Source: JBQTIU01 sp052387815 (GTDB lineage Bacteria > Pseudomonadota > Alphaproteobacteria > CACIAM-22H2). Taken from it: a stretch of 64,000 bases of DNA. This document shows positions 55,093 through 63,735 of the stretch, piece after piece. Made by a program: the position numbers and the translations under genes. A model generated the notes under the pieces. That model saw only the letters and a program-made list of their open reading frames with translations, had not been told where the DNA came from and did not search any database. The stretch's first letter is position 1. Each line of letters opens with the position of its first letter. The stretch is taken from NCBI GenBank assembly GCA_052387815.1, contig JBQTIU010000026.1, forward strand, positions 1-64,000, in the 5' to 3' direction.

Positions 55093-55838
55093 CTGGTCCG
55101 ATCCCGCCGCGCACCGCCGCCCAGCCGGTCGCCGGCCGCGGCGATGCCGTTAAGGTAGCTCTCCCAAACCATCAGGTTCACCCGGCATGCCTCGACCACC
55201 GCGTCGGCCAGCCCGAGCTCCTCGGCGTAGCGGGCCACCGCGTTCCAGCCGAGGTTCGAATGCTCGACATCCGCCTCCTCGTGCAACTCGAAGAACTCGA
55301 GCGCCCTATCGTCAAGCATGAACAGCTTTTTCCAGCGCGCCCGCTCGAGCCCGAACCAGCCGCGCTGGCGCAGGATACCACGACCGTAGCCCGGCGTGTT
55401 GGCGCGTTCGGCGCAGGTGTTGGCCACCAGCCCCTCCAGCCAGTGCCGGTTGCTCATCAGCGCCTCCCAGGCGAGCCAGGCCATGCGGGTCGAGGGGAGG
55501 GGTCGCGCCGTCTGGATCGCGGCCCGCTGGAGCCCGATGCGGGTCCCCAGGTCCTCGAGAATCTGCCAATGCGGGCGCCCCCCGCCGTACTCGTGGTCGG
55601 CGACGATCTCCTGCGCGCAGGCCCGGATGATGCCGATCTTGACGTCCCAGTGCGGGCAATTGGTGGCGACGCGCAGCTTCAAGACCGAGTTGCGCTGCCG
55701 GGTGTTCAGCCGGTGCTGGAGGACGAACATCCGGGCCCGCCCCGGGGTCAGCTTCTCGGTAAAGAACCGGGTGCGGGTGCAAAAATCGTCGACCGTCGCG
55801 TCGAGCCGTTCGAGAACCCCCTCGACCTTCCTTGGCAC
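55089..55838 (-). CDS. Heme-oxygenase-fold diiron/PqqC-like protein
   Basis: 249 all-helical residues. Carries the spaced ligands of the HDO (TenA/PqqC/CADD) superfamily: a first helix with NCPHWDVKIGIIRACAQE, then IVADHEYGGGRPHW, and FFELHEEADVEHSNLGW, which is the HxxxDxxH-like final motif. These proteins are iron-containing oxygenases or cofactor-processing enzymes. First gene of a three-gene operon with the bicupin and EutA-like genes. Function not assigned. Confidence 0.75.
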   Translation of the reverse strand: MPRKVEGVLERLDATVDDFCTRTRFFTEKLTPGRARMFVLQHRLNTRQRNSVLKLRVATNCPHWDVKIGIIRACAQEIVADHEYGGGRPHWQILEDLGTRIGLQRAAIQTARPLPSTRMAWLAWEALMSNRHWLEGLVANTCAERANTPGYGRGILRQRGWFGLERARWKKLFMLDDRALEFFELHEEADVEHSNLGWNAVARYAEELGLADAVVEACRVNLMVWESYLNGIAAAGDRLGGGARRDRTR

Positions 55839-56062
55839 CGCCTTCCTCCTTCGCCGCTCGTCGTCGCCTAATGCTATTAATGTATCGTCGGCCGGCCGGA
55901 TAGACCGTTCGGCGATTGCTTCCCGCCGCCTGGCGGCAACGCATAGCGCTGTCGAGGCGAGCGGCGAATTGTCCTGGCCGCTCGCCCGGGAAGCGGATTA
56001 TAAGCGGACCGGGCCGCGGGAGCCACGTCACAGGCCGGGGCCATGCTCCGAGGAACACCCAC

Positions 56063-56323
56063 ATGAGCCAGCCTGCCGCCTCCGCAGCCCTCGAAACCAT
56101 CAACCCGGTGCGCGTCGGCGCGTACGCCGAACCGCACCGCGACCTGCGCCACTGGTTGGCGCGGGTCGAGGCGATCGGCGAACTCCAGCGCAAGACCCTC
56201 GCCAAGTGGGGCCATCTGCTCGACCGACCGAGCGCGCCCAAGGAGGTCATGCCTGGCCCGGCCGCTCCGGCGAGGCCGCGAGGAGGGCAACCGCCATCCA
56301 CGGCAGGGAGAGGAACGCCATGA
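56063..56323 (+). pseudogene. Possible N-terminal remnant of a UbiD-like decarboxylase
   Basis: An 86-codon frame. Residues about 24-43 (PHRDLRHWLARVEAIGELQR) resemble the DLRxWLxxVExxGELxRV start of UbiD/prenylated-flavin decarboxylases. The rest (KTLAKWGHLLDRPSAPKEV and a Pro/Gly-rich end) has no family match and overlaps the next gene's start. It looks like a gene internally deleted, leaving its start. A short genuine protein cannot be excluded. The 224-base gap before it has no other feature. Confidence 0.4.
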
Positions 56324-57348
56324 AAATCACCAGCCCGATCATCGCTCTCGCGGTCGCCGGCGGGCTCGCCGGGGCCGCGGCGCCTGCCGTCGCCCAGCCG
56401 GCCGCCGAGTTCTATCGCGGCAAGACCATCGACCTGCTGATCGGCTTCAGCCCCGGCGGCGGGTACGACACTTACGGGCGGGTGCTGGCCCGCCATCTCG
56501 GCAAGCACCTCCCGGGCAACCCCAAGGTGGTGGCGAAGAACATGCCCGGCGCCGGCAGCCTGAGGCTGGCCAACTTCATCTACGCCGTCGCCGCCAAGGA
56601 CGGCACGGTGATCGGCACCTTCGCCCGCGGCCTGGCCATGGATCCGCTGCTCGGCGGCGAAGGGATCCAGTTCGATGCCAAGAAGTTCACCTGGATCGGC
56701 AGCATGAACAACGAGGTGAGCGTGTGCGCGAGCTGGCACACCTCGCCGGTCAAGACGTGGGCGGACCTGCTGACCCACGAGCTGGTGGTCGGCGGCCTCG
56801 GCTCGGGGGCCGATACCGACACCTTCCCGCTGGTGCTGCGCAACGTGCTCGGCGCCAAGCTGAAGCTGATCACCGGCTATCCCGGCGGAGCGGACATATT
56901 GCTGGCGATGGAGCGCGGCGAGGTGACCGGCCGCTGCGGCTGGTCGTGGAGCACGGTCAAGAGCCGCAGCCCCGCCTGGCTGAAGGAGGGCAAGGTCAAT
57001 CTGCTGGTGCAGATGTCGCTTAACAAGCACCCCGACATCCCGCTGGTGCCGCTGGTCATGGACCTGGCGCGGAACGAGGAGCAGAAGCAGATCCTGCGCA
57101 TCATCTTCGCCCGCCAGGTGATGGGCCGGCCGTTCGCCGCGCCGCCGGGCCTGCCGGCCGATCGCGCGGCCGCCCTGCGCCGCGCTTTCGACGCCGCGCT
57201 CCAGGATCCCGAGTTGATCGCCGAGGCGGAGAAGGCCGACCTCGAGCTCAATCCGGTGACCGGCGAGGGGATCGCGGCGCTGGTCGAGGAAATCTACAAG
57301 ACGCCGCCCGAGATCGCCGCCAAGGCCGCCACGGCGAGCCAGAAGTAG
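56320..57348 (+). CDS. Tripartite tricarboxylate transporter receptor (TctC/Bug family)
   Basis: 342 residues with a signal peptide (MKITSPIIALAVAGGLAGAA, cleavage near AQ-PAAE). The mature protein begins FYRGKTIDLLIGFSPGGGYDTYGR, typical of the Bug/TctC fold, with VVAKNMPGAGSLRLANFIY and AAPPGLPADRAAALRRAFDAAL. Periplasmic binding protein likely working with the TctAB fusion encoded 5 kb upstream. AGGGAGAGG precedes the ATG. Confidence 0.88.
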   Translation: MKITSPIIALAVAGGLAGAAAPAVAQPAAEFYRGKTIDLLIGFSPGGGYDTYGRVLARHLGKHLPGNPKVVAKNMPGAGSLRLANFIYAVAAKDGTVIGTFARGLAMDPLLGGEGIQFDAKKFTWIGSMNNEVSVCASWHTSPVKTWADLLTHELVVGGLGSGADTDTFPLVLRNVLGAKLKLITGYPGGADILLAMERGEVTGRCGWSWSTVKSRSPAWLKEGKVNLLVQMSLNKHPDIPLVPLVMDLARNEEQKQILRIIFARQVMGRPFAAPPGLPADRAAALRRAFDAALQDPELIAEAEKADLELNPVTGEGIAALVEEIYKTPPEIAAKAATASQK

Positions 57349-57526
57349 CCCGCCCGCGCCGCGCCGGCGCAGGCCAAGCCGGTCCGGGCGGGCCGACTGG
57401 GAACAAAGCATGTACACGCGTGCGCCAGGGGGTTTTTCTTTGCCGGCAAATGGTTTAGATTGCGCCCCGCGACGGGTTGCAGCGGTCTGACCCGCCGCGA
57501 GGACGCGCTGAAATGGGGAGCAAGCG

Positions 57527-59032
57527 GTGTTGAAAATAGGTTTCGCGAAACCAGAGCCGATGGCCACCGGCGCGTTCGCGGTCGGGGTTCTTGAAGACCG
57601 CAAGATGACCCCCGCCGCCGCGATGCTCGACAAGCGGACTGGTGGCGTGCTCACCCGGGCGATGGCGTCGAGCCGGTTCAAGGGGCGCAAGGACGACATG
57701 CTCGAAATCTTGGCGCCCAAGGGCGTGCCGCTGGCGCGCATCCTGGCCGTCGGGCTCGGCAAGGCCGAGGATCTCGACGCGTTGCGGCTGCAAGCGGTTG
57801 GCGGCAATCTGGTGAGCTACCTCAACAAGGCGGGGGAAACGGTTGCGACCATGGCCGTGGACACCATCCAGGGCGCCCCGCTCCAGTCCCCCGACATGGC
57901 GGCACAGATGGCGTTCGGAGCCCGCCTGCGCGCCTACCGTTTCGACAAGTACCGGGCTCGCGAAAAAGAAGAGAACAAGCCGACGCTCAAGGCGCTCAAC
58001 CTCCACGTCATGGACTTTGCCGCCGCGCGCAAGGCCTTCGCGCCGCTTGACCAGCTCGCCGACGCGGTGGGCGTGACGCGGGACCTGGTGAGCGAGCCGC
58101 CCAACGTCATCTACCCGGGATCGCTGGCCGAACGCTGCAAGCGGCTTATGGCCTACGGGGTCAAGGTCGAGATATTGGACGACAGGCAATTGGCGAAGAT
58201 CGGCATGAACGCGCTACTTGCCGTGGGGCAGGGGAGCGCCCATCCGCCGCGGGTCGTGGTTATGCGCTGGGATGGGGCGCCGCGGGCCAAGGATAAGCGC
58301 CCGCTGGCCTTATGCGGCAAGGGTGTCACCTTCGACAGCGGGGGCATCTCGATCAAGCCCTCCGCCGGCATGGAAGAGATGAAGTGGGACATGGCCGGCT
58401 CGGCGGTGGTGATCGGCGTCATGGAGGCACTGGCCGCGCGGCGCGCCAGGCTCAACGCGGTGGGCGTCGTGGGCCTGGTCGAAAACATGCCCTCGGGCAC
58501 CGCCCAGCGCCCGTCGGACATCGTCAGGTCGCTGTCGGGCACTACCATTGAGGTCCTCAATACTGACGCCGAGGGCCGCCTCGTGCTCGCCGACGTGCTG
58601 TGGTACACCCAGGATCGCTTCAAACCCAAGGCGATGGTCGATCTCGCCACGCTGACCGGGGCGGTCATCGTCGCGCTGGGGCACGAATTCGCGGGGCTGT
58701 TCTCCAACAACGAAGAGCTCGCCCAGCGCCTCCTCGCCGCCAGCAACGCGGTGGGCGAGAAGCTTTGGCGCCTGCCGCTCGGCGAGATCTATGACCGCGA
58801 CATCGATTCGGACGTGGCCGACGTCAAGAATATCGGCCCCAACCGCCAGGCGGGATCGATCATCGGGGCGCAATTCCTGAAACGGTTCGTCAACGACGTG
58901 CCGTGGGCCCATCTCGACATCGCCGGCGTGGCGTGGTCGAAGAAGGATTCGCCGACCGTGCCCAAGGGCGCGACCGCCTTCGGGGTGCGCCTTATCGACC
59001 GGCTGGTCGCCGATCATTACGAAGAGCGATGA
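57527..59032 (+). CDS. pepA: Leucyl aminopeptidase
   Basis: 501 residues from GTG 57527 (VLKIGFAKPEP). M17 peptidase: N-terminal macro-like domain, then GKGVTFDSGGISIKPSAGMEEMKWDMAGSA and the signature NTDAEGRLVLADVL with the metal ligands Asp and Glu. Cytosolic hexameric dizinc peptidase. In relatives it lies divergent from lptF; here the gene to its left is an island gene. Core synteny (pepA-holC-ndk) resumes from this point. Confidence 0.95.
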   Translation: MLKIGFAKPEPMATGAFAVGVLEDRKMTPAAAMLDKRTGGVLTRAMASSRFKGRKDDMLEILAPKGVPLARILAVGLGKAEDLDALRLQAVGGNLVSYLNKAGETVATMAVDTIQGAPLQSPDMAAQMAFGARLRAYRFDKYRAREKEENKPTLKALNLHVMDFAAARKAFAPLDQLADAVGVTRDLVSEPPNVIYPGSLAERCKRLMAYGVKVEILDDRQLAKIGMNALLAVGQGSAHPPRVVVMRWDGAPRAKDKRPLALCGKGVTFDSGGISIKPSAGMEEMKWDMAGSAVVIGVMEALAARRARLNAVGVVGLVENMPSGTAQRPSDIVRSLSGTTIEVLNTDAEGRLVLADVLWYTQDRFKPKAMVDLATLTGAVIVALGHEFAGLFSNNEELAQRLLAASNAVGEKLWRLPLGEIYDRDIDSDVADVKNIGPNRQAGSIIGAQFLKRFVNDVPWAHLDIAGVAWSKKDSPTVPKGATAFGVRLIDRLVADHYEER

Positions 59033-59039
59033 GGGCGAC

Positions 59040-59492
59040 CTGAGCGAGATCCGTTTCTACCAGCTCGGAACGACGACGCTCGAACGCGCGCTGCCGCGGT
59101 TGCTCGACAAGATTCTGGCGCGCGGCGAACGCGCGGTCGTCATGGCCGGCTCGCCCGAGCGTGTCGAGGCCCTCAACGCCGCTTTGTGGACCTTCGAGGA
59201 CCGCTCCTTCCTGCCGCATGGCAGCGCCCGCGACGGCTTCGCCGAAGACCAGCCGGTCTGGCTGACCCCGGTCGAGGAGAACCCCAACGGCGCGACGGTG
59301 CTGATCTTGACCGACGGGGCCACCGCCGCCGGGCTCGAACGGTGGGGGATGGTGCTGGAGATTTTCGACGGCCATCAGGACGACGCGGTCAAGGCGGCGG
59401 AGGCGCACCGGCAAGCCTACAAGGAGGCCGGCCATGCGCTCGCCTTTTGGCGGCAGAGCGATCGCGGGGCGTGGGAGAAGGCGCCGGGATAG
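59040..59492 (+). CDS. holC: DNA polymerase III subunit chi
   Basis: 150 residues from an unusual CTG at 59040 (SEIRFYQLGTTTLERALPRLL). Homologues begin M-TEIRFYHL, so the CTG position is the right N-terminus; GAGGG lies four bases before it and no ordinary start is available in frame until TTG 59100, which would remove the first strand. EDQPVWLTPVEENPNGATVLILTDGA is the conserved core. Subunit of the clamp-loader complex contacting SSB. Eight bases after pepA. Confidence 0.9.
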   Translation: MSEIRFYQLGTTTLERALPRLLDKILARGERAVVMAGSPERVEALNAALWTFEDRSFLPHGSARDGFAEDQPVWLTPVEENPNGATVLILTDGATAAGLERWGMVLEIFDGHQDDAVKAAEAHRQAYKEAGHALAFWRQSDRGAWEKAPG

Positions 59493-59572
59493 GTTGGCCG
59501 GGTTGTCGGCCGGCACCCCGGCCGCTATAAGCGCGGCGAATTTTCATCCCCTGCTCATGCGAGCCCGATGCC

Positions 59573-59995
59573 ATGGCCGTCGAACGCACGCTGTCGATCA
59601 TCAAGCCCGACGCCACCCACCGCAACCTCACCGGCGCGATCAATGCCCGTCTCGAAGCGGCCGGCCTGCGCATCCTCGCGCAGCGGCGCTTGCGCTTGAG
59701 CCAAGCCCAGGCGGAACAATTCTATGCCGTCCACAAGGAGCGGCCGTTCTACCGCAGCCTGTGCCAATTCATGAGTTCCGGGCCAGTGGTCGTCCAGGTG
59801 CTCGAGGGTGAAGACGCGGTAGCCCGCAACCGCGAGATCATGGGCGCCACCGACCCCGCCAAGTCGGCGCCGGCGACGATCCGCAAGGATTTCGCGCTCT
59901 CGATCGAGGCCAATTCGGTGCACGGCTCCGACTGTCTCGAGACCGCCGCCGCCGAAATCGCGTTCTTTTTCAGCCGCCTCGATATCGTCGGCTGA
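59573..59995 (+). CDS. ndk: Nucleoside diphosphate kinase
   Basis: 140 residues: MAVERTLSIIKPDATHRNLTG, and the active-site His in NSVHGSDCLETAAAEIAFFF. Balances NTP pools. Follows holC as in related genomes. Confidence 0.97.
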   Translation: MAVERTLSIIKPDATHRNLTGAINARLEAAGLRILAQRRLRLSQAQAEQFYAVHKERPFYRSLCQFMSSGPVVVQVLEGEDAVARNREIMGATDPAKSAPATIRKDFALSIEANSVHGSDCLETAAAEIAFFFSRLDIVG

Positions 59996-60023
59996 AGCCG
60001 CGGCCGCCGTGAAGTTGGCAAAC

Positions 60024-60146
60024 TTAGGTGAGGAAAATCGCCATCAAGATCATGGTGACGGCGCACAGGCCGAGCACCCACACAGCAAGATGGGTAAAGG
60101 TCTTCCAGGTCTCTTCAGACTGGCGCATGTCGAAATTCGAAGCCAT
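60024..60146 (-). CDS. aa3-type cytochrome c oxidase subunit IV-like small protein
   Basis: A 40-residue protein, too short for ordinary ORF cut-offs. It reads MASNFDMRQSEETWKTF followed by a single membrane helix and ends LMAIFLT, the pattern of the bacterial aa3-type cytochrome oxidase subunit IV family (PF07835; xxxETWxxFxxL..helix..AIF). GGGAGGG is six to seven bases before the ATG. Inner-membrane accessory of cytochrome oxidase, here isolated between ndk and purN. Confidence 0.8.
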   Translation of the reverse strand: MASNFDMRQSEETWKTFTHLAVWVLGLCAVTMILMAIFLT

Positions 60147-60207
60147 GGTCCCTCCCACGGGTTGCGTCCGACCATATAGCGAAACCGTTCGCGGCTGAAC
60201 AGACCCA

Positions 60208-60861
60208 TCATTCGGCTTGCGGATTCAACAGCATGCCGCTCGGCAAGCGGGCGCCGTCGACGATCACGGTTTCATCGATGATCCGGGTGCGGCCGCTGGC
60301 CACCAGACCAAGCGCCAGGCGATAGGCCCGGTGCTCGGCCGCCAGCACGCGGGCGGCGAGCCGCGCCTCGTCGTCGCCGGGCAACACCGGAACCGCCGCC
60401 TGCACGATGATCGGTCCGTGGTCGGTCCGTGGCCGCACGAAGTGAACGGTGCAACCCGAGAAACGCACTCCAGCCTTGAGCGCCCGCGCATGGGTATCGA
60501 GGCCGGGAAAGGCCGGCAGCAGCGAGGGGTGGATGTTGATCACCCGGTCGCGCCAGTCGGCCACGAATTTCGCGGTGAGTACGCGCATGAATCCGGCCAG
60601 GCAGACCAGCTCGGCCCCGGCCTCGCGCAGCCTGGCATCGAGCGCCGCCTCGAAGGCGGCGCGGTCGGAAAAGCGGCGGTGATCGATCGTCTCGGCGGCG
60701 ATGCCGAGGGCCTCGGCCCGGCCAAGACCGGCCGCGCCCGGCCGGTTGGAGATCACCCGGACGATCTCGGCCGGGTAGTCGGTCGCGGCGCAGGCCTCGA
60801 TCAGGGCCTGCAGATTCGTTCCGCATCCGGAAATAAGGACCGCGACCCGGCGACGCCCCAT
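60208..60861 (-). CDS. purN: Phosphoribosylglycinamide formyltransferase
   Basis: 217 residues from ATG 60861. Third step of purine synthesis, formyl transfer to GAR. VAVLISGCGTNLQALIEA (family usually SGxGSNLQ), catalytic Asn-His-Asp: VINIHPSLLPAFPGLDTHARAL and the Asp in RTDHGPIIVQ. Four bases separate it from purM upstream. Confidence 0.95.
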   Translation of the reverse strand: MGRRRVAVLISGCGTNLQALIEACAATDYPAEIVRVISNRPGAAGLGRAEALGIAAETIDHRRFSDRAAFEAALDARLREAGAELVCLAGFMRVLTAKFVADWRDRVINIHPSLLPAFPGLDTHARALKAGVRFSGCTVHFVRPRTDHGPIIVQAAVPVLPGDDEARLAARVLAAEHRAYRLALGLVASGRTRIIDETVIVDGARLPSGMLLNPQAE

Positions 60862-60865
60862 CGCC

Positions 60866-61963
60866 TTAGGCGCCCCACGCGCGCTCGATACCGACCACGA
60901 TGCAGCCCGGCCCGCCATTCCCTCGCCTGACGACGCGCCCCAGGCGCAGGACGGTCTCGCCATGCCGCGACAGGATCGCAACCGCCTCGGTTTCTCGTTC
61001 TGGGGCCGTAACGATCACCATGCCGATGCCGCAATTGAAGACCCGCCCCAGCTCGGCGGGCGAAATGCCGCTGCTCCTGGCCAGCCAGGCGAAAACGGGC
61101 GGTAGGGTCCAGGCCGCGGCGTCGATCTCGACCGCGACGGCGTCGGGGATCACTCGTGGCACGTTTTCGACCAACCCGCCGCCGGTGATATGGGCCATGG
61201 CCTTGGCGAGGCCTGCCCGGGCAAGCGCAAGGCAGCTCTTGACGTAAAGGCGGGTGGGGGGGTCGAGCAGGGCTTCGGCCAGCCGGCGCTCCGGCGCGAA
61301 GGGCGCCGGGGCGTCCCAGGCGAGCCCGGCTTCGGCGACGACCCGGCGGACCAGCGAAAATCCGTTGGCATGCAGACCCGCCGAGGCGAGGCCGAGGACG
61401 ACGTCGTTCTCGCGCACCGTCACGCCGCTCACCACTTGGCCGCGCTCGACCGCGCCGACCGCGAAACCGGCGAGGTCGTAGTCGCCGTCCCGATACAGAC
61501 CGGGCAGCTCGGCGGTCTCTCCGCCGATGAGCGCGCAGCCGGCCTCGCGGCAACCTTGGGCGATGCCGGCGATGATCGCCCGCGCCGCTTCGACCTCGAG
61601 CTTGCCGGTCGCAAAATAGTCGAGGAAAAACAGCGGCTCGGCGCCCTGCACGACGAGATCATTGACGCACATGGCGACGAGGTCGATGCCGACGCCCTCA
61701 TGCCGCCCGGTTTCGATGGCGATCTTGAGCTTGGTGCCCACGCCATCGGTGGTGGCGACCAGGATCGGGTCCCGAAAGCCTGCCGCCTTGGGGTCGAACA
61801 GGGCGCCGAATCCACCGAGGTCGGCCTCGGCGCCTGGCCGGCGCGTCGAGCGCGCCAGCGGCTTGATCGCCTCAACCACGGCGTCGCCGGCATCGATATC
61901 GACCCCGGCGTCCCTGTATCGGTTGCTGCGAATGGCGCCCTCGTGCGAGATTGGGACGGACAC
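60866..61963 (-). CDS. purM: Phosphoribosylformylglycinamidine cyclo-ligase
   Basis: AIR synthetase. About 365 residues from GTG 61963 (VSVPISHEGAIRSNRYRDAGVDIDAGDAVVEAIKP); ATG 62002 is an alternative. TTDGVGTKLKIA, DLVVQGAEPLFFLDYFA, GGETAELPGLY and AHITGGGLVENVPR are present. Forms purM-purN, divergent from the DUF2066 gene by about 60 bases. Confidence 0.95.
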   Translation of the reverse strand: MSVPISHEGAIRSNRYRDAGVDIDAGDAVVEAIKPLARSTRRPGAEADLGGFGALFDPKAAGFRDPILVATTDGVGTKLKIAIETGRHEGVGIDLVAMCVNDLVVQGAEPLFFLDYFATGKLEVEAARAIIAGIAQGCREAGCALIGGETAELPGLYRDGDYDLAGFAVGAVERGQVVSGVTVRENDVVLGLASAGLHANGFSLVRRVVAEAGLAWDAPAPFAPERRLAEALLDPPTRLYVKSCLALARAGLAKAMAHITGGGLVENVPRVIPDAVAVEIDAAAWTLPPVFAWLARSSGISPAELGRVFNCGIGMVIVTAPERETEAVAILSRHGETVLRLGRVVRRGNGGPGCIVVGIERAWGA

Positions 61964-62025
61964 TGCGGGCCGCGGGCCCGTATGCCCCTGTTTCGCGAAC
62001 ATACTGGATCGGCAACGGTATTCAA

Positions 62026-63162
62026 ATGGCACGACACGTCCTGCGGCGGGCGGCCCAAGCGGCCCTCGCGCTCGCCGCGATCCTGCTGTGGCCTGGCCGC
62101 GGCGACCCGGTCAGGGCAGAGACCATCGAGGCCTTCACGGTCCGCGACGTGGCGGTCGACCGCACGGCCGCCGCCGCCGCCGCGGCCCGCGAGGCGGCGC
62201 TGGTCGATGGCCAGCGCCTCGCGCTCCGGCGCCTGTTCGAACGACTGACCCCACGCGAGGACCACGGCCGGCTTCCCAACCCGGGCGCCGCCCGGATCGC
62301 GGAGCTGGTGGACAGCTTCGAGGTGCAGAGCGAACGCAGCTCCGCCGTGCGCTACCTCGCGACACTGACGTTCCGTTTCAAGCCCGACGACGTGCGATCG
62401 CTGCTGCAGGTCGCCGACATCCGGTTCGCCGAAACCTACGCCAAGCCGCTGTTGGTCCTGCCGGTGTGGCGCGAGCGCGGCGGCCTCGTCGCGTTATGGG
62501 ATGAACCCAATCCGTGGCGGGCTGCGTGGGCGAGACTGCCGGCGCGCGACGGGCTTGCGCCCTTGATCGTGCCGCGGGGAGACTTGACCGATATCGCCGA
62601 GATCAGCGCCACCCAGGCGGCGACCGGCGAGGGGTCGCGGATTACCGCGATTTCCGGCCGCTATGGGGCCTCGGGCGCCCTGGTGGTCGAGGCCAGCCTC
62701 GAGCCCGGCGACGGCCGCCGGATCCTCCAGGTGTCGGTCGCCCGGTTCGGCGCCGTGGGGGGAGATACGACCTTGGTCGAGAGCGTCGCGGCCAGCGAGG
62801 CGGAGTCCGACGACACGCTGATGGCGAGGACGGCCGTGGAAATCGTGCGCGCCGTGGAGGAGCGTTGGAAGGCCGACTCGTTGCTGCGCTTCGGGCACGA
62901 GGAAAAACTCGTCGCCGTCGTGCCGCTCAAGACGCTCGGCGAGTGGGTGACGGTCCGTCGGCGCCTAGCCGCCATCGCCGCCATACGGCGCAGTGATCTC
63001 GTGGTGCTCGAGCGAACCGGGGCGACGGTCGAGTTGGTCTACATCGGGGATGAACACCAGCTCCGCTTGGCGCTCGCGCAGCGCGACCTCGTTCTGACCC
63101 GCGAGGCCGATGCGTGGCGTCTGGTGCTCACGCCTGCCGCCGCCCGGCCGCCCGGCCCATGA
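62026..63162 (+). CDS. DUF2066 domain protein
   Basis: 378 residues with a signal peptide (MARHVLRRAAQAALALAAIL, cleavage near VRA-E). TIEAFTVRDVAVDRTAAAAAAAREAAL is the DUF2066 start, followed by GQRLALRRLFERLTP and RYLATLTFRFKPDDVRSLLQ. Periplasmic family of unknown function, regularly between purM and hdaA in Alphaproteobacteria. Overlaps the next gene by four bases. Confidence 0.88.
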   Translation: MARHVLRRAAQAALALAAILLWPGRGDPVRAETIEAFTVRDVAVDRTAAAAAAAREAALVDGQRLALRRLFERLTPREDHGRLPNPGAARIAELVDSFEVQSERSSAVRYLATLTFRFKPDDVRSLLQVADIRFAETYAKPLLVLPVWRERGGLVALWDEPNPWRAAWARLPARDGLAPLIVPRGDLTDIAEISATQAATGEGSRITAISGRYGASGALVVEASLEPGDGRRILQVSVARFGAVGGDTTLVESVAASEAESDDTLMARTAVEIVRAVEERWKADSLLRFGHEEKLVAVVPLKTLGEWVTVRRRLAAIAAIRRSDLVVLERTGATVELVYIGDEHQLRLALAQRDLVLTREADAWRLVLTPAAARPPGP

Positions 63163-63707
63163 TCAGCCTGCCGAATTTCTTCAGCTTCAGCCGTCTCCTG
63201 TCTGCGCCGCTGGTGGTGTGGCTGATGATCGAAGGCCGGATGACCCTGGCGTTCTGGCTGTTCGTCGGCGCCGGGCTCACCGACGCGATCGACGGCTACA
63301 TCGCCAAGCGCTTCGACTCGCGCACCGAGCTTGGCGCCTTTCTCGATCCGCTCGCCGACAAGACGCTGGTGGTCGGTGTCTATCTGACGTTGGGTTGGCT
63401 CGGCCATCTCCCGGATTGGCTGGTCATCCTGGTGGTCTTCCGCGATCTGATGATCATCGCCGGGGCGGTCGTGGTGCATGCCATCACCCAGTCCTTCAAG
63501 AGCCGGCCGATGGCGATCAGCAAAATCAACACGGCGGTGCAGATCACGCTCGCCTCCGTGGTCCTCGCCCGGCTTGGCCTCGGCATCCAGGATTTCGGTG
63601 CGAGTGAGGTGTTGGTCGTGCTGGCGGCCGTCACGACGGTGCTCTCGGGCGGCGCCTATGTGGTCCATTGGACCCGGCGGTTGGCCCATGTCGAGGATGC
63701 ACGATGA
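63159..63707 (+). CDS. CDP-alcohol phosphatidyltransferase family protein
   Basis: 182 residues with five or six helices. The family motif is DAIDGYIAKRFDSRTELGAFLDPLADK, that is DG-xx-A(R/K)-x8-G-xxx-D-xxx-D, complete but with Lys for Arg. Makes a phospholipid such as phosphatidylglycerophosphate or cardiolipin from CDP-diacylglycerol in the inner membrane. Confidence 0.93.
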   Translation: MISLPNFFSFSRLLSAPLVVWLMIEGRMTLAFWLFVGAGLTDAIDGYIAKRFDSRTELGAFLDPLADKTLVVGVYLTLGWLGHLPDWLVILVVFRDLMIIAGAVVVHAITQSFKSRPMAISKINTAVQITLASVVLARLGLGIQDFGASEVLVVLAAVTTVLSGGAYVVHWTRRLAHVEDAR

Positions 63708-63735
63708 CCGCTGGAAGGCAGGTTGCGGCCCGGCG

